Shown: positions 1 through 8,482 of the stretch, piece after piece
How the letters are laid out: each line of letters starts with the position of its first letter
How positions within the stretch are numbered: the stretch's first letter is position 1
Assembly: GCA_002708905.1 (NCBI GenBank)
Contig: PAPM01000037.1
Span: 186,001 to 250,000, forward strand
DNA length: 64,000 bases
Reading direction: 5' to 3'
Origin: Pseudomonadales bacterium
Lineage (GTDB): Bacteria; Pseudomonadota; Gammaproteobacteria; Pseudomonadales; Ketobacteraceae
Position numbers and translations under genes: made by a program
Notes under the pieces: generated by a model
The model's database searches: none
Told to the model about the DNA's origin: nothing
The model's input: only the letters and a program-made list of their open reading frames with translations

Positions 1-837
1 GGAATAGCTCTGATTAATCAGGAAGGGAGCAGCGTCGGCCATCACGGCCAGCAAACCGGTCATATCCCCCAGCATGGCATTGATGGTGAGGTAGACACCG
101 GCGGTACCCATGATATTGCGCACACTGTGTTGTTCCGTCACATGGGCAATTTCGTGGGCCACCACGCCCAATACTTCATCGGCGGAATCCGCCTTCAGGA
201 TCAGCCCGCTGTTAATCACGATATAGCCGCCAGGCAGGGCAAATGCGTTTACCTGTTCGTCCCGGCTGATGTGAAAGCGATATTGGTAGCGGTCGTTGTT
301 GAGATTATCCAGCAGTGGTTGCACCAAAGGTGTTAACAAGCGGTCGGTGTCCTCCTGGTCCAGAAATTCCTGGCCGAGGGTGTATTGCTCAAAGGCCGTT
401 TCTCCCAGGGACTCTTCCCACTCAGCGGGCACATGAGGCGCCAACACGCCGGTAATGCTGTCCATAAACAGGATGATGCACAGGGGGATGGCGATCAGTA
501 ACGCACCCACCGAACCAAAGATACCCCAGGCCAGGCGTTTGGTATTGCGGGCTTTTTTGACCTGCTGTTGCACGACTGGATCATTGTGCAGCGCGGGATG
601 CTTGAGAATGCTCAGGTCTGAGGTATACAGATTCCACTCCGGATGGGACGGGTGGCTGATAAACAACAGGCGATCACTGGCACCACCCAGTTTGAATTGG
701 GCGCCGCTGATACTGAAACGCACCTGGCCATTGTCATTTTCAAACTGCACGTGGACGTCGGTGAGGGAAATTACCCCGGAGGCTTTGCCGTTGTTGAACG
801 ACTCATGAAAGGCATGGCCGGCATAGGAAGCTGTCAT
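1..837 (-). CDS. M48 family metalloprotease (partial, C-terminus beyond window)
   Basis: Membrane-associated zinc metalloprotease. The visible 279 codons begin at ATG 835-837. They give an N-terminal soluble beta-rich region (about residues 1-80), one hydrophobic segment (about 97-122), then the peptidase domain with ALPGGYIVINSG and the zinc motif HEIAH (H228, E229, H232). The third ligand Glu must lie past the left edge. The start is 3 bp after the stop of the upstream lipoprotein gene, so the two are probably one operon. N-terminal domain plus membrane segment plus M48 is a common gammaproteobacterial arrangement; substrates are unknown. Confidence 0.88.
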   Translation of the reverse strand, partial: MTASYAGHAFHESFNNGKASGVISLTDVHVQFENDNGQVRFSISGAQFKLGGASDRLLFISHPSHPEWNLYTSDLSILKHPALHNDPVVQQQVKKARNTKRLAWGIFGSVGALLIAIPLCIILFMDSITGVLAPHVPAEWEESLGETAFEQYTLGQEFLDQEDTDRLLTPLVQPLLDNLNNDRYQYRFHISRDEQVNAFALPGGYIVINSGLILKADSADEVLGVVAHEIAHVTEQHSVRNIMGTAGVYLTINAMLGDMTGLLAVMADAAPFLINQSYS

Positions 838-840
838 GGA

Positions 841-1446
841 TTAGCCTTTCAATATCGGCAGCGGACGCAACAGGCTGCGGATGATGTAATCAAAACGCTG
901 GTCGCGCTCTTCACCGGTTAACTCCTGGGAGGTAAACACCTGCACCACCGCCCGCCAGTCGGTGTATTGGGTGTCGGGGTCCACCAGCATCAGCAGCAGA
1001 CTGCCTTTCTCATACTTTTGGCTATGGCTTACCAGGCCGGGTTCAAAGCCCAGCACATCCCTCAGTTGCTGTTCATTCAGTTCATTGCCCATCACGATCA
1101 GGCCGTGAATCAGGTAGTCGGGCTGCTGTCCCAAGGGGGTGAAGGCATAACCCTTGGCCACCAGCTGACTGTCGATCTTGGCTTTGAGGTCGTCCACCAA
1201 CGCCTGGGGCACAGTGATGCCTTCGGGGGCATGGACAGTGATGCTGTCTTTCCAGGCGACGGTTTCCCCGGGTCTGGGGGCGAATTCCGGGGCGCTGGTG
1301 GACACCACAGAGGTTTGGCGCAGAGCCGGATTGATCGATTCCGCTGGTTGTTCCACCACGCAACCGCTGTTGAGCAGGGTCAGTATTGCAATGCCGGCGG
1401 GGAGAGCAATGCGTGGGAAAAATGAATTCAGCATTCGGGTCCTCAT
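841..1446 (-). CDS. DUF4136-like lipoprotein
   Basis: Predicted outer- or inner-membrane lipoprotein of 201 residues. A hydrophobic signal peptide ends in a lipobox-like NSGC with Cys29. The mature part has a periplasmic alpha/beta domain with a 'KGSLLLMLVDPDTQYTDWRA' region and a final 'IIRSLLRPLP' helix, the pattern of DUF4136 proteins. ATG 1444-1446 is used; an internal ATG at residue 5 is also possible. It is upstream of and nearly abuts the M48 protease gene, which suggests a shared envelope-maintenance role. Function is not known. Confidence 0.7.
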   Translation of the reverse strand: MRTRMLNSFFPRIALPAGIAILTLLNSGCVVEQPAESINPALRQTSVVSTSAPEFAPRPGETVAWKDSITVHAPEGITVPQALVDDLKAKIDSQLVAKGYAFTPLGQQPDYLIHGLIVMGNELNEQQLRDVLGFEPGLVSHSQKYEKGSLLLMLVDPDTQYTDWRAVVQVFTSQELTGEERDQRFDYIIRSLLRPLPILKG

Positions 1447-1586
1447 TTCTTTTGTGGTCTTTCAGTTTATCGTGTGCAGCGGCCAACAGTAGAGCCGGTA
1501 GTGTTATGATACGGATCTTATTGTCGAATTATGTAGGACATGTGCCTGCCACGTGATCTGTTTCAAGACTGTAAAGAGAGTCTAGC

Positions 1587-2225
1587 ATGTTGAAATATAG
1601 AATTATTCCTGTGACCCCCTTTGACCAGAACTGTTCCCTGATCTGGTGTGATGAAACCATGCAGGGGGCCGTCGTGGATCCCGGTGGTGATCTGGACCGA
1701 GTCTACGCTGCCGTCAAGGCGGAGGGTGTGACCCTCGACAAAATTTTGCTGACCCACGCGCATATTGACCATGCCGGTGCCACGGCCGATCTGTCAGATG
1801 AACAATCTTTGCCCATTATCGGCCCTCATCAGGGGGACGATTACTGGATCCAGGGCTTGGCCGAGCAGGGTAAGATGTTCGGTTTCAAGGAAGCCCGGGT
1901 GTTCGAACCTACTCAGTGGCTGCAGGATGGCGAATCGGTGCAGGTGGGCAATGTGACCCTCAGCGTTTTGCATTGTCCGGGTCATACTCCGGGCCATGTA
2001 GTGTTTTTTGATCCGGTCACCAAGCTGGCCATTGTGGGTGATGTGCTGTTCAACGGTTCCATCGGACGGACCGACTTCCCCGGCGGTAATCATGCCACCC
2101 TGATCAGTTCCATCAAGGACAAGCTGTTTTCCCTGGGCGACGATGTGGAATTTATTCCCGGTCATGGACCCATGTCTACTTTTGGTTATGAGAAGAAGAC
2201 GAATCCGTTTGTGCGGATGGCGTAG
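1587..2225 (+). CDS. MBL-fold metallo-hydrolase (YcbL/glyoxalase II-like)
   Basis: Cytosolic metallo-beta-lactamase-fold hydrolase of 212 residues, the size of the YcbL group of type II glyoxalases. Metal ligands are all visible: THAHIDH (H57, H59, D61, H62), PGHTPGH (H133), GDVLF (D152) and PGHGP (H193). YcbL-type enzymes hydrolyse S-lactoylglutathione or other thioesters with short C-terminal regions; the substrate here is inferred only from family. A Shine-Dalgarno-like AAGAGAG precedes the ATG. The 3' end overlaps the convergent alpha/beta hydrolase gene by 50 bp. Confidence 0.88.
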   Translation: MLKYRIIPVTPFDQNCSLIWCDETMQGAVVDPGGDLDRVYAAVKAEGVTLDKILLTHAHIDHAGATADLSDEQSLPIIGPHQGDDYWIQGLAEQGKMFGFKEARVFEPTQWLQDGESVQVGNVTLSVLHCPGHTPGHVVFFDPVTKLAIVGDVLFNGSIGRTDFPGGNHATLISSIKDKLFSLGDDVEFIPGHGPMSTFGYEKKTNPFVRMA

Positions 2226-3126
2226 GGGCCGATTCCGTATTTGGTCGGGGGTCCCCTGTGGGATCCTCCAGAGGGTTTTCTAAAAAGTTGAGCAGGACTT
2301 GCCGATAGTGAAGGTTGCCGAAGGTGGCAATGTGGGGGCCGTGACTGGTCACCCAGAATTTCGGCGCCTTGGCCTGTTCGAATACCATTCTGCCCTGGTC
2401 GAAAGGAATGATCTGGTCATCCGGACTGTGTATGAACAGCAGGGGCGTCGGGCTGAAGCCGGCCACATGATCTTTGGGATTGTATTCCGTGGGCAGGAAC
2501 AGGGGTACGATGAATTGCAGCGGCCAGGTGATTACATTGCGATTGAGCACATCTTTGGCAATGTCGCGATGACCGGCAAACACAGCATCCAGCGCAATGG
2601 CCTGATAGATGCGCTTTTCCGGTGGCAGCTGGCTGAAGTACACGCTGGAAATGGCGGCCCCCAGGCTTTGCCCCAGGATAAACACCGGCAGCTGTTTTTC
2701 CTTCGCGTAGTTTTCCAGCCATTGGTACATGGCATCCACATCCCAAAACACTTCCGGGAAATCCGGCGAGCCCTCGGAACGACCATAACCGCGATAGTCC
2801 ATCAGCAGCACATCGTAACCTTGTTCCGGTAGCCAATACACGCTGTTGATATGGGTGCTGATGTTTTCGGCGTTGCCATGGAGAAAAAAGACAATTCCCT
2901 TGGGATTTTGTGCCGGTAACAACCAACCATGAATCTTGACCTGGTCCCGGGTTTTCACCACTACATCTTCGTACTCCAGCCCGCCTTCATCCGGTGTGTG
3001 CAGGATTTCTTTCATCGGGTAAAAGAAGTAACTCGAACAGGCGCTCATTTGGGTCACCAGAAAGATAGCCAGAGCGCCGTAAAACAGCACTCTAAAAGTA
3101 ATGGCGGAATTCCAGGCTAACTTCAT
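2176..3126 (-). CDS. alpha/beta hydrolase, probable lipoprotein
   Basis: Serine hydrolase of the BAAT/ABHD13-like group (316 residues). The N-terminal hydrophobic helix ends in MSAC (C30), suggesting a lipid anchor. The fold shows oxyanion HG (83-84), nucleophile elbow GQSLG (S154), acid in 'HSPDDQIIP' and His in 'SHGPHI'. The C-terminal 30 residues are Pro/Ser/Thr/Asp-rich tail. Its start overlaps the end of the DUF4105 gene by 35 bp, so it is translated in the same operon, and its end overlaps the convergent metallo-hydrolase gene. The substrate is unknown; lipid or ester cleavage at the envelope is a guess. Confidence 0.85.
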   Translation of the reverse strand: MKLAWNSAITFRVLFYGALAIFLVTQMSACSSYFFYPMKEILHTPDEGGLEYEDVVVKTRDQVKIHGWLLPAQNPKGIVFFLHGNAENISTHINSVYWLPEQGYDVLLMDYRGYGRSEGSPDFPEVFWDVDAMYQWLENYAKEKQLPVFILGQSLGAAISSVYFSQLPPEKRIYQAIALDAVFAGHRDIAKDVLNRNVITWPLQFIVPLFLPTEYNPKDHVAGFSPTPLLFIHSPDDQIIPFDQGRMVFEQAKAPKFWVTSHGPHIATFGNLHYRQVLLNFLENPLEDPTGDPRPNTESAPTPSAQTDSSSSHNQK

Positions 3127-4957
3127 CGATCAGCGTGTCTACTTGTTTTTGGTGTGTGGCAAACAATCGTACGGCATTATCCCGGCCGATGGGAATATTC
3201 TGGATCAATTTATGCTGATACCGTTCCAGGCCGTCGCTGAACTGATAGTAATCGGATTCCAGCTGCAGGGTGCCGAAGGGCAGGTACACCAGGGTGCCCA
3301 CAAGGCCGCCGACCCCGGCGGCCCAGTTGTGATCCAGCAGCTCGTTGTATTCCAGTCGACCCATGGCCATGGTGTACACCAGAACGTCATCGCCCCATCC
3401 GTAAGTAACACCGGCACCACTGTGCACCTGCGCCGTAAGGTCGTCGTCGGTCCTGGAGTAGAGCCGTTCAAAGCCGGCCTGCACCCGCCAGGTAATGGGT
3501 TTCAAAAACAAGGTGCGGGGAGCATGGGAATTAATGTCGACAAAGTTGATCTGTTCAATTTGCAGGGAATCGCTTTCCCGTTTGCGTAAGCGCGCTTCAA
3601 ACAGATTGATGGCTGCGCCATCCAGATAGCCGATGCGGTTATCCGCCAGATCGTGATAGCTCATGCGCAGGCGCAGATCGCCAAAGCCGATACTGTCCTG
3701 TTCGCCGCCGGTAAATCCCAGCAGCAGGGTTTTGTGCCCCTGTTCCGGAGCATGTTCCGGGGTGGGGACAGCGTGTTGTTCCACCGGTAGTTGGCTGACC
3801 TTTCTTAATAATTGCAGACTGTATTGGGCGCCTTCCTGGGTGCGGGGGTTATCCAATTCCAGATAGCGTAAATATTCATAGGCAGCGGAAAAGATTTGCC
3901 CTTGTTCTGCCGGCGATAATGCGGTGACCGCAGGATCATCCGGTGCAATTTCACGACGGGCCAGTTGCCAGGTGAGTTTCTGGTGTTCATCGCTCAAGCG
4001 GTTAACATCGTTTTCCAGTTTGGTAGCAACCGAAGGGCGATAAGTGACGCTTGCCACAAAGCCCCCATCAATTACGGCGCGTACGGTATCAATGGGAATG
4101 GCGCGTACACCGAACTCCTCCCGCAGGCTGCTGCCGGGACGCGCGAATTCCAGTAATTCCAGCAAGCGGTAGGAACAGTTTTCGTCAAAGAAATAGTATT
4201 CGAAATCCACATTGCGCAGTTCCCACAGGTGGGTGACCATGCGGTGGGTTTCTTCCGGTGTCAGGTTCAGGTTGTATTCCCACAGGTCACGATTCTCGAT
4301 GCGGCTGTATTCTTTTATTTTCTCGTAATACTTAATCACGCTGAAAAAGCCGGGATAGCCGCCGAACAAGCCTTTGTAGGCGTAAAGAATCGAATTGTCT
4401 TCTGCATTCAACTCTGCGCCGAAATTCACAGCATAGGATAACCAGGTGGAACCCGCTTCGACATTCTCCGGATCAACGCGGAAAAAAGTGTGGCCAAACA
4501 TGGAAGAAGGACTGTTTAAATAGGAAGAGGCAAACACCAGGCTGACGCTGTGGGGTTTTAATGTATTAATCCACTGGTTGAACTCAGGGCATTGCTCAAG
4601 GGCGAAGGGTGGAGCGGGTAGACTGAGTTCTGAATTCAGAAAATGCCAGCGTGCCGGAAAACGACACAGCGGATGTTGGTCCAGGTCCGTGGCAGGTTGG
4701 TAGAAAGCTTCGATGGTGGCATTCAGTTCTGTGACTGGATTGGTTTTACCGTCAACAGCAAGGAAAAAGTCATCATCGTCCACCTGGCTTTCAACGCTAT
4801 TGCCATAGCCTGGTTCGTAGTGTAACAGTCGATGCCAGGTTGGGGAGGTGGCCAGAGTTTCTATCTGCTGTGGCGTAAATTCGTTAGCAAAGGCGTGAGT
4901 CGTCACGCCAAAAAAAAGCAACCAGAAGACCGCTGTAAAGCGCTTGGATGGTGTCAT
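3092..4957 (-). CDS. DUF4105 family envelope protein with outer-membrane C-terminus
   Basis: A 621-residue exported protein. Residues 1-24 are a signal peptide ending near HAFA. Residues about 90-280 hold the DUF4105 (Lnb N-terminal periplasmic) region with 'FASSYLNSPSSMFGHTFFRV' and 'FDENCSYRLLELLE', including conserved His and Cys. The last 250 residues have alternating beta-strand character and finish in a terminal Phe (EFRHYF), as outer-membrane barrels do. Likely role: envelope enzyme or adaptor related to lacto-N-biosidase-type domains; activity is unproven. It is followed by an overlapping lipoprotein hydrolase gene and separated from the upstream DUF3015 gene by a strong terminator. 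Confidence 0.82.
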   Translation of the reverse strand: MTPSKRFTAVFWLLFFGVTTHAFANEFTPQQIETLATSPTWHRLLHYEPGYGNSVESQVDDDDFFLAVDGKTNPVTELNATIEAFYQPATDLDQHPLCRFPARWHFLNSELSLPAPPFALEQCPEFNQWINTLKPHSVSLVFASSYLNSPSSMFGHTFFRVDPENVEAGSTWLSYAVNFGAELNAEDNSILYAYKGLFGGYPGFFSVIKYYEKIKEYSRIENRDLWEYNLNLTPEETHRMVTHLWELRNVDFEYYFFDENCSYRLLELLEFARPGSSLREEFGVRAIPIDTVRAVIDGGFVASVTYRPSVATKLENDVNRLSDEHQKLTWQLARREIAPDDPAVTALSPAEQGQIFSAAYEYLRYLELDNPRTQEGAQYSLQLLRKVSQLPVEQHAVPTPEHAPEQGHKTLLLGFTGGEQDSIGFGDLRLRMSYHDLADNRIGYLDGAAINLFEARLRKRESDSLQIEQINFVDINSHAPRTLFLKPITWRVQAGFERLYSRTDDDLTAQVHSGAGVTYGWGDDVLVYTMAMGRLEYNELLDHNWAAGVGGLVGTLVYLPFGTLQLESDYYQFSDGLERYQHKLIQNIPIGRDNAVRLFATHQKQVDTLIDEVSLEFRHYF

Positions 4958-4994
4958 GTTGGTGGGGAAAGTGATGGTTATTGTTGTTGTAAAT

Positions 4995-5021
4995 AAAAAG
5001 GGGGCGAGGGCCCCCTTTTTT
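4995..5021 (-). terminator. Rho-independent terminator, probably bidirectional
   Basis: A six-base GC stem (GGGGGC / GCCCCC) with a GAGG loop is flanked by five A on one side and six T on the other, so it can end transcription on either strand. It lies directly after the DUF3015 stop codon and ahead of the DUF4105 start. Confidence 0.85.
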
Positions 5022-5034
5022 CAGCTTGGCTTAA

Positions 5035-5517
5035 TTAAGCCGCGTACTTGGACAGACGCTCGTCAGCTTTCATGACGCTCACGATGTTGTTCAGTACTTC
5101 TTCCGCTGTCGCGTCAGCCGATACGAAGATGTTGGAGAAGTTGGCGTGAACGGCTTCTGCGAAATGCGCGCGATCTTCAGGAGCAATACCCATGGAAACG
5201 GCAACCGCAGTCATCGCTTCACCTTCACCTTTTGCCGCGTCAGCAACGAATTCATCCATTACCTGAGTCAGGTTAACCAGGGACTGGCCACCATAAGACA
5301 GAGTACCATTGGAGGAACAACCGTTGGTTCCAGTAGTCATACCAAAAGTGGCGTTACCTGAAGTACCGTTGGTCCAGGAAGCCAGGAAGTGGGGACCCAG
5401 GCCGCTCTGGCCTTCAAAAAGCATGTTACCCCAACCGCAGTCCGGGCCACCAGGCGCTTCAGCCATGGCGAAAGTGGTTGAACCCATAAGTACTGCGCCG
5501 ATTAGCAACTTTTTCAT
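5035..5517 (-). CDS. DUF3015 family periplasmic protein
   Basis: Small exported protein of 160 residues with a classic signal peptide (MKKLLIGAVLMGSTTFAMA). The mature form begins with 'PGGPDCGWGNMLFEGQSG', contains a second Cys in 'GTNGCSSNGT' and ends in an Asp/Ala-rich helical part. This is the DUF3015 layout (Cys pair, 'GWGN', 'Q.N.ATFG' core). No enzymatic motif is evident. It is monocistronic: a terminator follows at once, and 135 bp separate it from the thioesterase gene upstream. Confidence 0.85.
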   Translation of the reverse strand: MKKLLIGAVLMGSTTFAMAEAPGGPDCGWGNMLFEGQSGLGPHFLASWTNGTSGNATFGMTTGTNGCSSNGTLSYGGQSLVNLTQVMDEFVADAAKGEGEAMTAVAVSMGIAPEDRAHFAEAVHANFSNIFVSADATAEEVLNNIVSVMKADERLSKYAA

Positions 5518-5652
5518 ATCCGTTGATCTCCAATATTGTTAGTTTTGGTATGTCTCGGTATCCGTATCGGTACTGCACCGTAAACAATAACATTCCCGAT
5601 ATTGATCGAAACACCCTTGTAAGTAAAGGATATTTGGGAAAAATGTCCAATG

Positions 5653-6081
5653 CTATTCAACGGCTTTAGCAGGCGGTGGAATTGAGTAAGTAATCGTGAC
5701 ATGGGCCACAGATTGATCAATTCCTTCACTGTATAGAAGCACATCCCCAACCGCCAGTCGGGCACCCATTTTCAAAATGCGCGCTTCGGCGCGCAGTTTT
5801 CCAGGCTCCGGCTTGCGATAAAAATTGATATTGAGATTGGTGGTGACCGCCAATGCAACTTTACCGATGTTGCCGAGCACAGCGACATACATTGCAGCAT
5901 CCGCTAGTGCCATCAAGGTTGGTCCGGATACGGTGCCGCCCGGTCGCAAATGTTGCTCGCCTGTTGGTAGTTCCAAAACAGCCCCATTGCGATCGATGTG
6001 GGTGATGGTGGCGTCGAACTGGGGGAAAATTTCGGCCAGATACGCTTGTACCTGGCTGGGTGTCAATGTGGTATCCGTCAT
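5653..6081 (-). CDS. PaaI-family hotdog thioesterase
   Basis: A 142-residue hotdog-fold acyl-CoA thioesterase. The core 'GGTVSGPTLMALADAAMY' is the family helix region, followed by 'TTNLNINFYRKPEPG' strand residues. The ATG at 6079-6081 is chosen because it lies 2 bp after the stop of the acyl-CoA dehydrogenase gene and starts the conserved domain. As third gene of the TetR-dehydrogenase-thioesterase operon, it probably releases or corrects acyl-CoA intermediates of the same pathway. Confidence 0.83.
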   Translation of the reverse strand: MTDTTLTPSQVQAYLAEIFPQFDATITHIDRNGAVLELPTGEQHLRPGGTVSGPTLMALADAAMYVAVLGNIGKVALAVTTNLNINFYRKPEPGKLRAEARILKMGARLAVGDVLLYSEGIDQSVAHVTITYSIPPPAKAVE

Positions 6082-6083
6082 GG

Positions 6084-7781
6084 TCAAGCCTGTGGTTGGG
6101 CGCGCTGGATGATGGCCTGGCAATCCACGCCCTTGGGAATGGTGCCGTACATTTGATGGGTGCCGGTTTGCAGGCGGGAAGCGCAATATGCGTCAGCCAC
6201 GATGTCGTTGTCAGCCCGCAACAGGATGCTGGCCTGTAGCGAGAGCGCTAAATGTTCCACCAGTCCTCTGGCGCGATATTCTACATCGGACAAGTCGGTG
6301 AACAGATTTTTTGTGGCCACCACAAAACTGTCAAATTGCTTGTTTATGCCTTTGGATTCATCGATTTCTGCGAACAGGGCTTCCAATGAACCCGGCGTGC
6401 GGCTCATGGCCCGCAGCATGTCGAGACATTGCACATTGCCGCTGCCTTCCCAGATGGCGTTCACCGGTGCTTCCCGATACAGCCGGGGCATGATGCTGTC
6501 TTCCATTACGGCACTGCCGCCGATGCATTCCATGGCTTCGTAGGCATGACCGGGAGTGCGTTTGCAGATCCAGTATTTACCGATGGCGGTGCCGATGCGG
6601 GCCACCAGTTGCTCGTGCTCATCTTCCGGATTATCCAGGGCTCGGGCCATGCGCATGGTCAGTGCCATGGACGCTTCACTTTCGATGGACAGATCTGCCA
6701 GCACGTTTTGCATCAGCGGCTGATCCGACAGTAATTTGCCAAACGCTTTACGCTGGCTGCAGTGGTGAAGAATCTGTGTCATGGCCTGACGCATGCCGGA
6801 GGAAGAGCCGATCATGCAGTCGAAGCGGGTAAGGGCCACCATTTCCAGAATATTGGCGATGCCGCGACCCTCATCGCCGATCAGCCAACCCATGGCACCG
6901 CGCAATTCGGTTTCCGAAGACGCATTGGAGACATTGCCCATTTTGTTTTTCAGTTGCTGGATCTGCAGCGGATTCTTGCTGCCGTCCGGTCGCCAGCGGG
7001 GTACCAGAAAACAGGAGATGCCGCCCTCGGCCTGGGCCAATACCAGAAAGGCATCACACATGGGGGCAGACACAAAATATTTATGGCCCACCAGTTCGTA
7101 GATTTCGCCACCGCCTCTTTGTGCGATGGGATAGGCGCGGGTGCTGTTGGCGCGCACGTCGGAACCACCCTGTTTTTCCGTCATCGCCATACCGATGGTG
7201 ACACCGGGTTTTTGTTCTACCGGAACATTGCGCGGATCGTAGCTGCGGCTGGTTACCAGTGGTTCCCAGATGTTGGCAATTGACGCCTGCTTGCGAAGGG
7301 TGGGGATGGCCGCGAAGGTCATGGTGATGGGGCAGCCGTGGCCGGCTTCCACCTGGGACTGCAGATAAAACATGGCCGCCCGGTAAACGTTTTTGCCAGG
7401 ACGGTTATCGGTCCAGGGTATGGAATGAATGCCGTTGACGATGGCGGTCTCCATCAGCTTGTGATAGGCGGGGTGAAATTCGATCTCATCCACCCGGCGG
7501 CCGTGACGGTCATGGCTGCGGAATTCCGGTTTGACCTTGTTGGCCTGGAAACCCCATTTGATCACTTCAGCGGAGCCGGTGAGTTGGCCGAAGGCCGTAA
7601 GATCCGTGTGGGAGGCAGCGGCGCCTTCCCGTTTGACGGCTTCCTGCAGGGCGACGTCCGACAGGTACAGGTTGTAGTTCTCCAGCGGATAAGGCTGATT
7701 TTCCACCTCATGGGTGACCGCCTGCATTGAGTCGGCCATGGGGTGTTCAGGGTTGGCTGCAAAGGGGTGTTGGGAGTTCAT
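6084..7781 (-). CDS. AidB-like acyl-CoA dehydrogenase
   Basis: FAD-dependent acyl-CoA dehydrogenase superfamily enzyme of 565 residues. It follows E. coli AidB across its length: 'NLYLSDVALQEAVKREGA' near the N-terminus, 'CPITMTFAAIPTL', 'GMAMTEKQGGSDVRANSTRA' (FAD loop), 'LVGHKYFVSAP', 'ARIGTAIGKYWICKR' and 'LYREAPVNAIWEGSGNVQC'. AidB is linked to the alkylation response, but relatives next to TetR and thioesterase genes more often act in fatty or branched acyl-CoA metabolism. Start overlaps the TetR stop by 4 bp (ATGA), so translation is coupled. Confidence 0.87.
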   Translation of the reverse strand: MNSQHPFAANPEHPMADSMQAVTHEVENQPYPLENYNLYLSDVALQEAVKREGAAASHTDLTAFGQLTGSAEVIKWGFQANKVKPEFRSHDRHGRRVDEIEFHPAYHKLMETAIVNGIHSIPWTDNRPGKNVYRAAMFYLQSQVEAGHGCPITMTFAAIPTLRKQASIANIWEPLVTSRSYDPRNVPVEQKPGVTIGMAMTEKQGGSDVRANSTRAYPIAQRGGGEIYELVGHKYFVSAPMCDAFLVLAQAEGGISCFLVPRWRPDGSKNPLQIQQLKNKMGNVSNASSETELRGAMGWLIGDEGRGIANILEMVALTRFDCMIGSSSGMRQAMTQILHHCSQRKAFGKLLSDQPLMQNVLADLSIESEASMALTMRMARALDNPEDEHEQLVARIGTAIGKYWICKRTPGHAYEAMECIGGSAVMEDSIMPRLYREAPVNAIWEGSGNVQCLDMLRAMSRTPGSLEALFAEIDESKGINKQFDSFVVATKNLFTDLSDVEYRARGLVEHLALSLQASILLRADNDIVADAYCASRLQTGTHQMYGTIPKGVDCQAIIQRAQPQA

Positions 7782-8422
7782 GAGTTACCCTCCGGTGTAA
7801 CCACTGCGCGCATACAGAACGCGATGATCTGCTGGCAATGGGCTTGGGTTAAGGGGTGAATAACGGGGTTGTTTTCAGGTGTGCCGTGTCGAGCCTGTTG
7901 CAGAGGAATGATCACCGTTTCCGCCATCGCCCCCACCAGGGCCGTGGCGCAGAGGCGTTCCGGTTGGGCGATGAAAGCCCCTCGCCGAATACCTTGTTGC
8001 AGTAAGCGGGAAAACACCTCGGCCCACTGTGCCCGGTAGTTGAGTCGGGTCTGTTCCAGCTCCGGGTCCACCGGTTCGGCGATCAGTGCATAGGCCAGAT
8101 TGGGATTTTGCATGGCCCGCTGGATAAAGCATTCCAGGGCAGCACGCAGTTGCTGCACCGGCCCTTCTATCTGTTCGCTGGCGGCAGTGACAGCCTCTAT
8201 TTCACGCTGTGTCGCCACTTCAAATACTGCTACACACAGCTCTGATTTGGAAGGGAAATAGCGGTACACCGTGCCGGTTGCAATGGCGCTGCGACGGGCA
8301 ACCTCAGCGATGGACAGGCCGCGAAAGCCCTCTCGGGATACCAGTTTCCTGGCCTCTTTCAACAGCCGGGCCCGGGTCTGGGCCTTGCGGCTTTCAGTGA
8401 ATTCTGTGGCTCGGTATGCCAT
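7778..8422 (-). CDS. TetR/AcrR family regulator
   Basis: Transcription regulator of 214 residues. The N-terminal helix-turn-helix spans about residues 10-60 ('GLSIAEVARRSAIATGTVYR YF' region), followed by an all-helical ligand domain. It is first gene of the operon with the AidB-like dehydrogenase and thioesterase and probably represses it in response to an acyl-CoA or fatty acid. A perfect 14-bp palindrome lies 4 bp upstream of its ATG, well placed for autoregulation. Confidence 0.88.
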   Translation of the reverse strand: MAYRATEFTESRKAQTRARLLKEARKLVSREGFRGLSIAEVARRSAIATGTVYRYFPSKSELCVAVFEVATQREIEAVTAASEQIEGPVQQLRAALECFIQRAMQNPNLAYALIAEPVDPELEQTRLNYRAQWAEVFSRLLQQGIRRGAFIAQPERLCATALVGAMAETVIIPLQQARHGTPENNPVIHPLTQAHCQQIIAFCMRAVVTPEGNS

Positions 8423-8426
8423 AAAG

Positions 8427-8440
8427 TGAATCCGGATTCA
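8427..8440. promoter_or_regulatory. palindromic operator TGAATCCGGATTCA
   Basis: Perfect 14-bp inverted repeat 4 bp upstream of the TetR start codon. Its symmetry and position suggest the autoregulatory site of that TetR protein, which would also control the downstream dehydrogenase and thioesterase. No second copy was noticed in the window. Confidence 0.5.
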
Positions 8441-8482
8441 TTTCTTGATTAAAGTAAAGCACGCCGGCAGGTTGCGGTCAAC

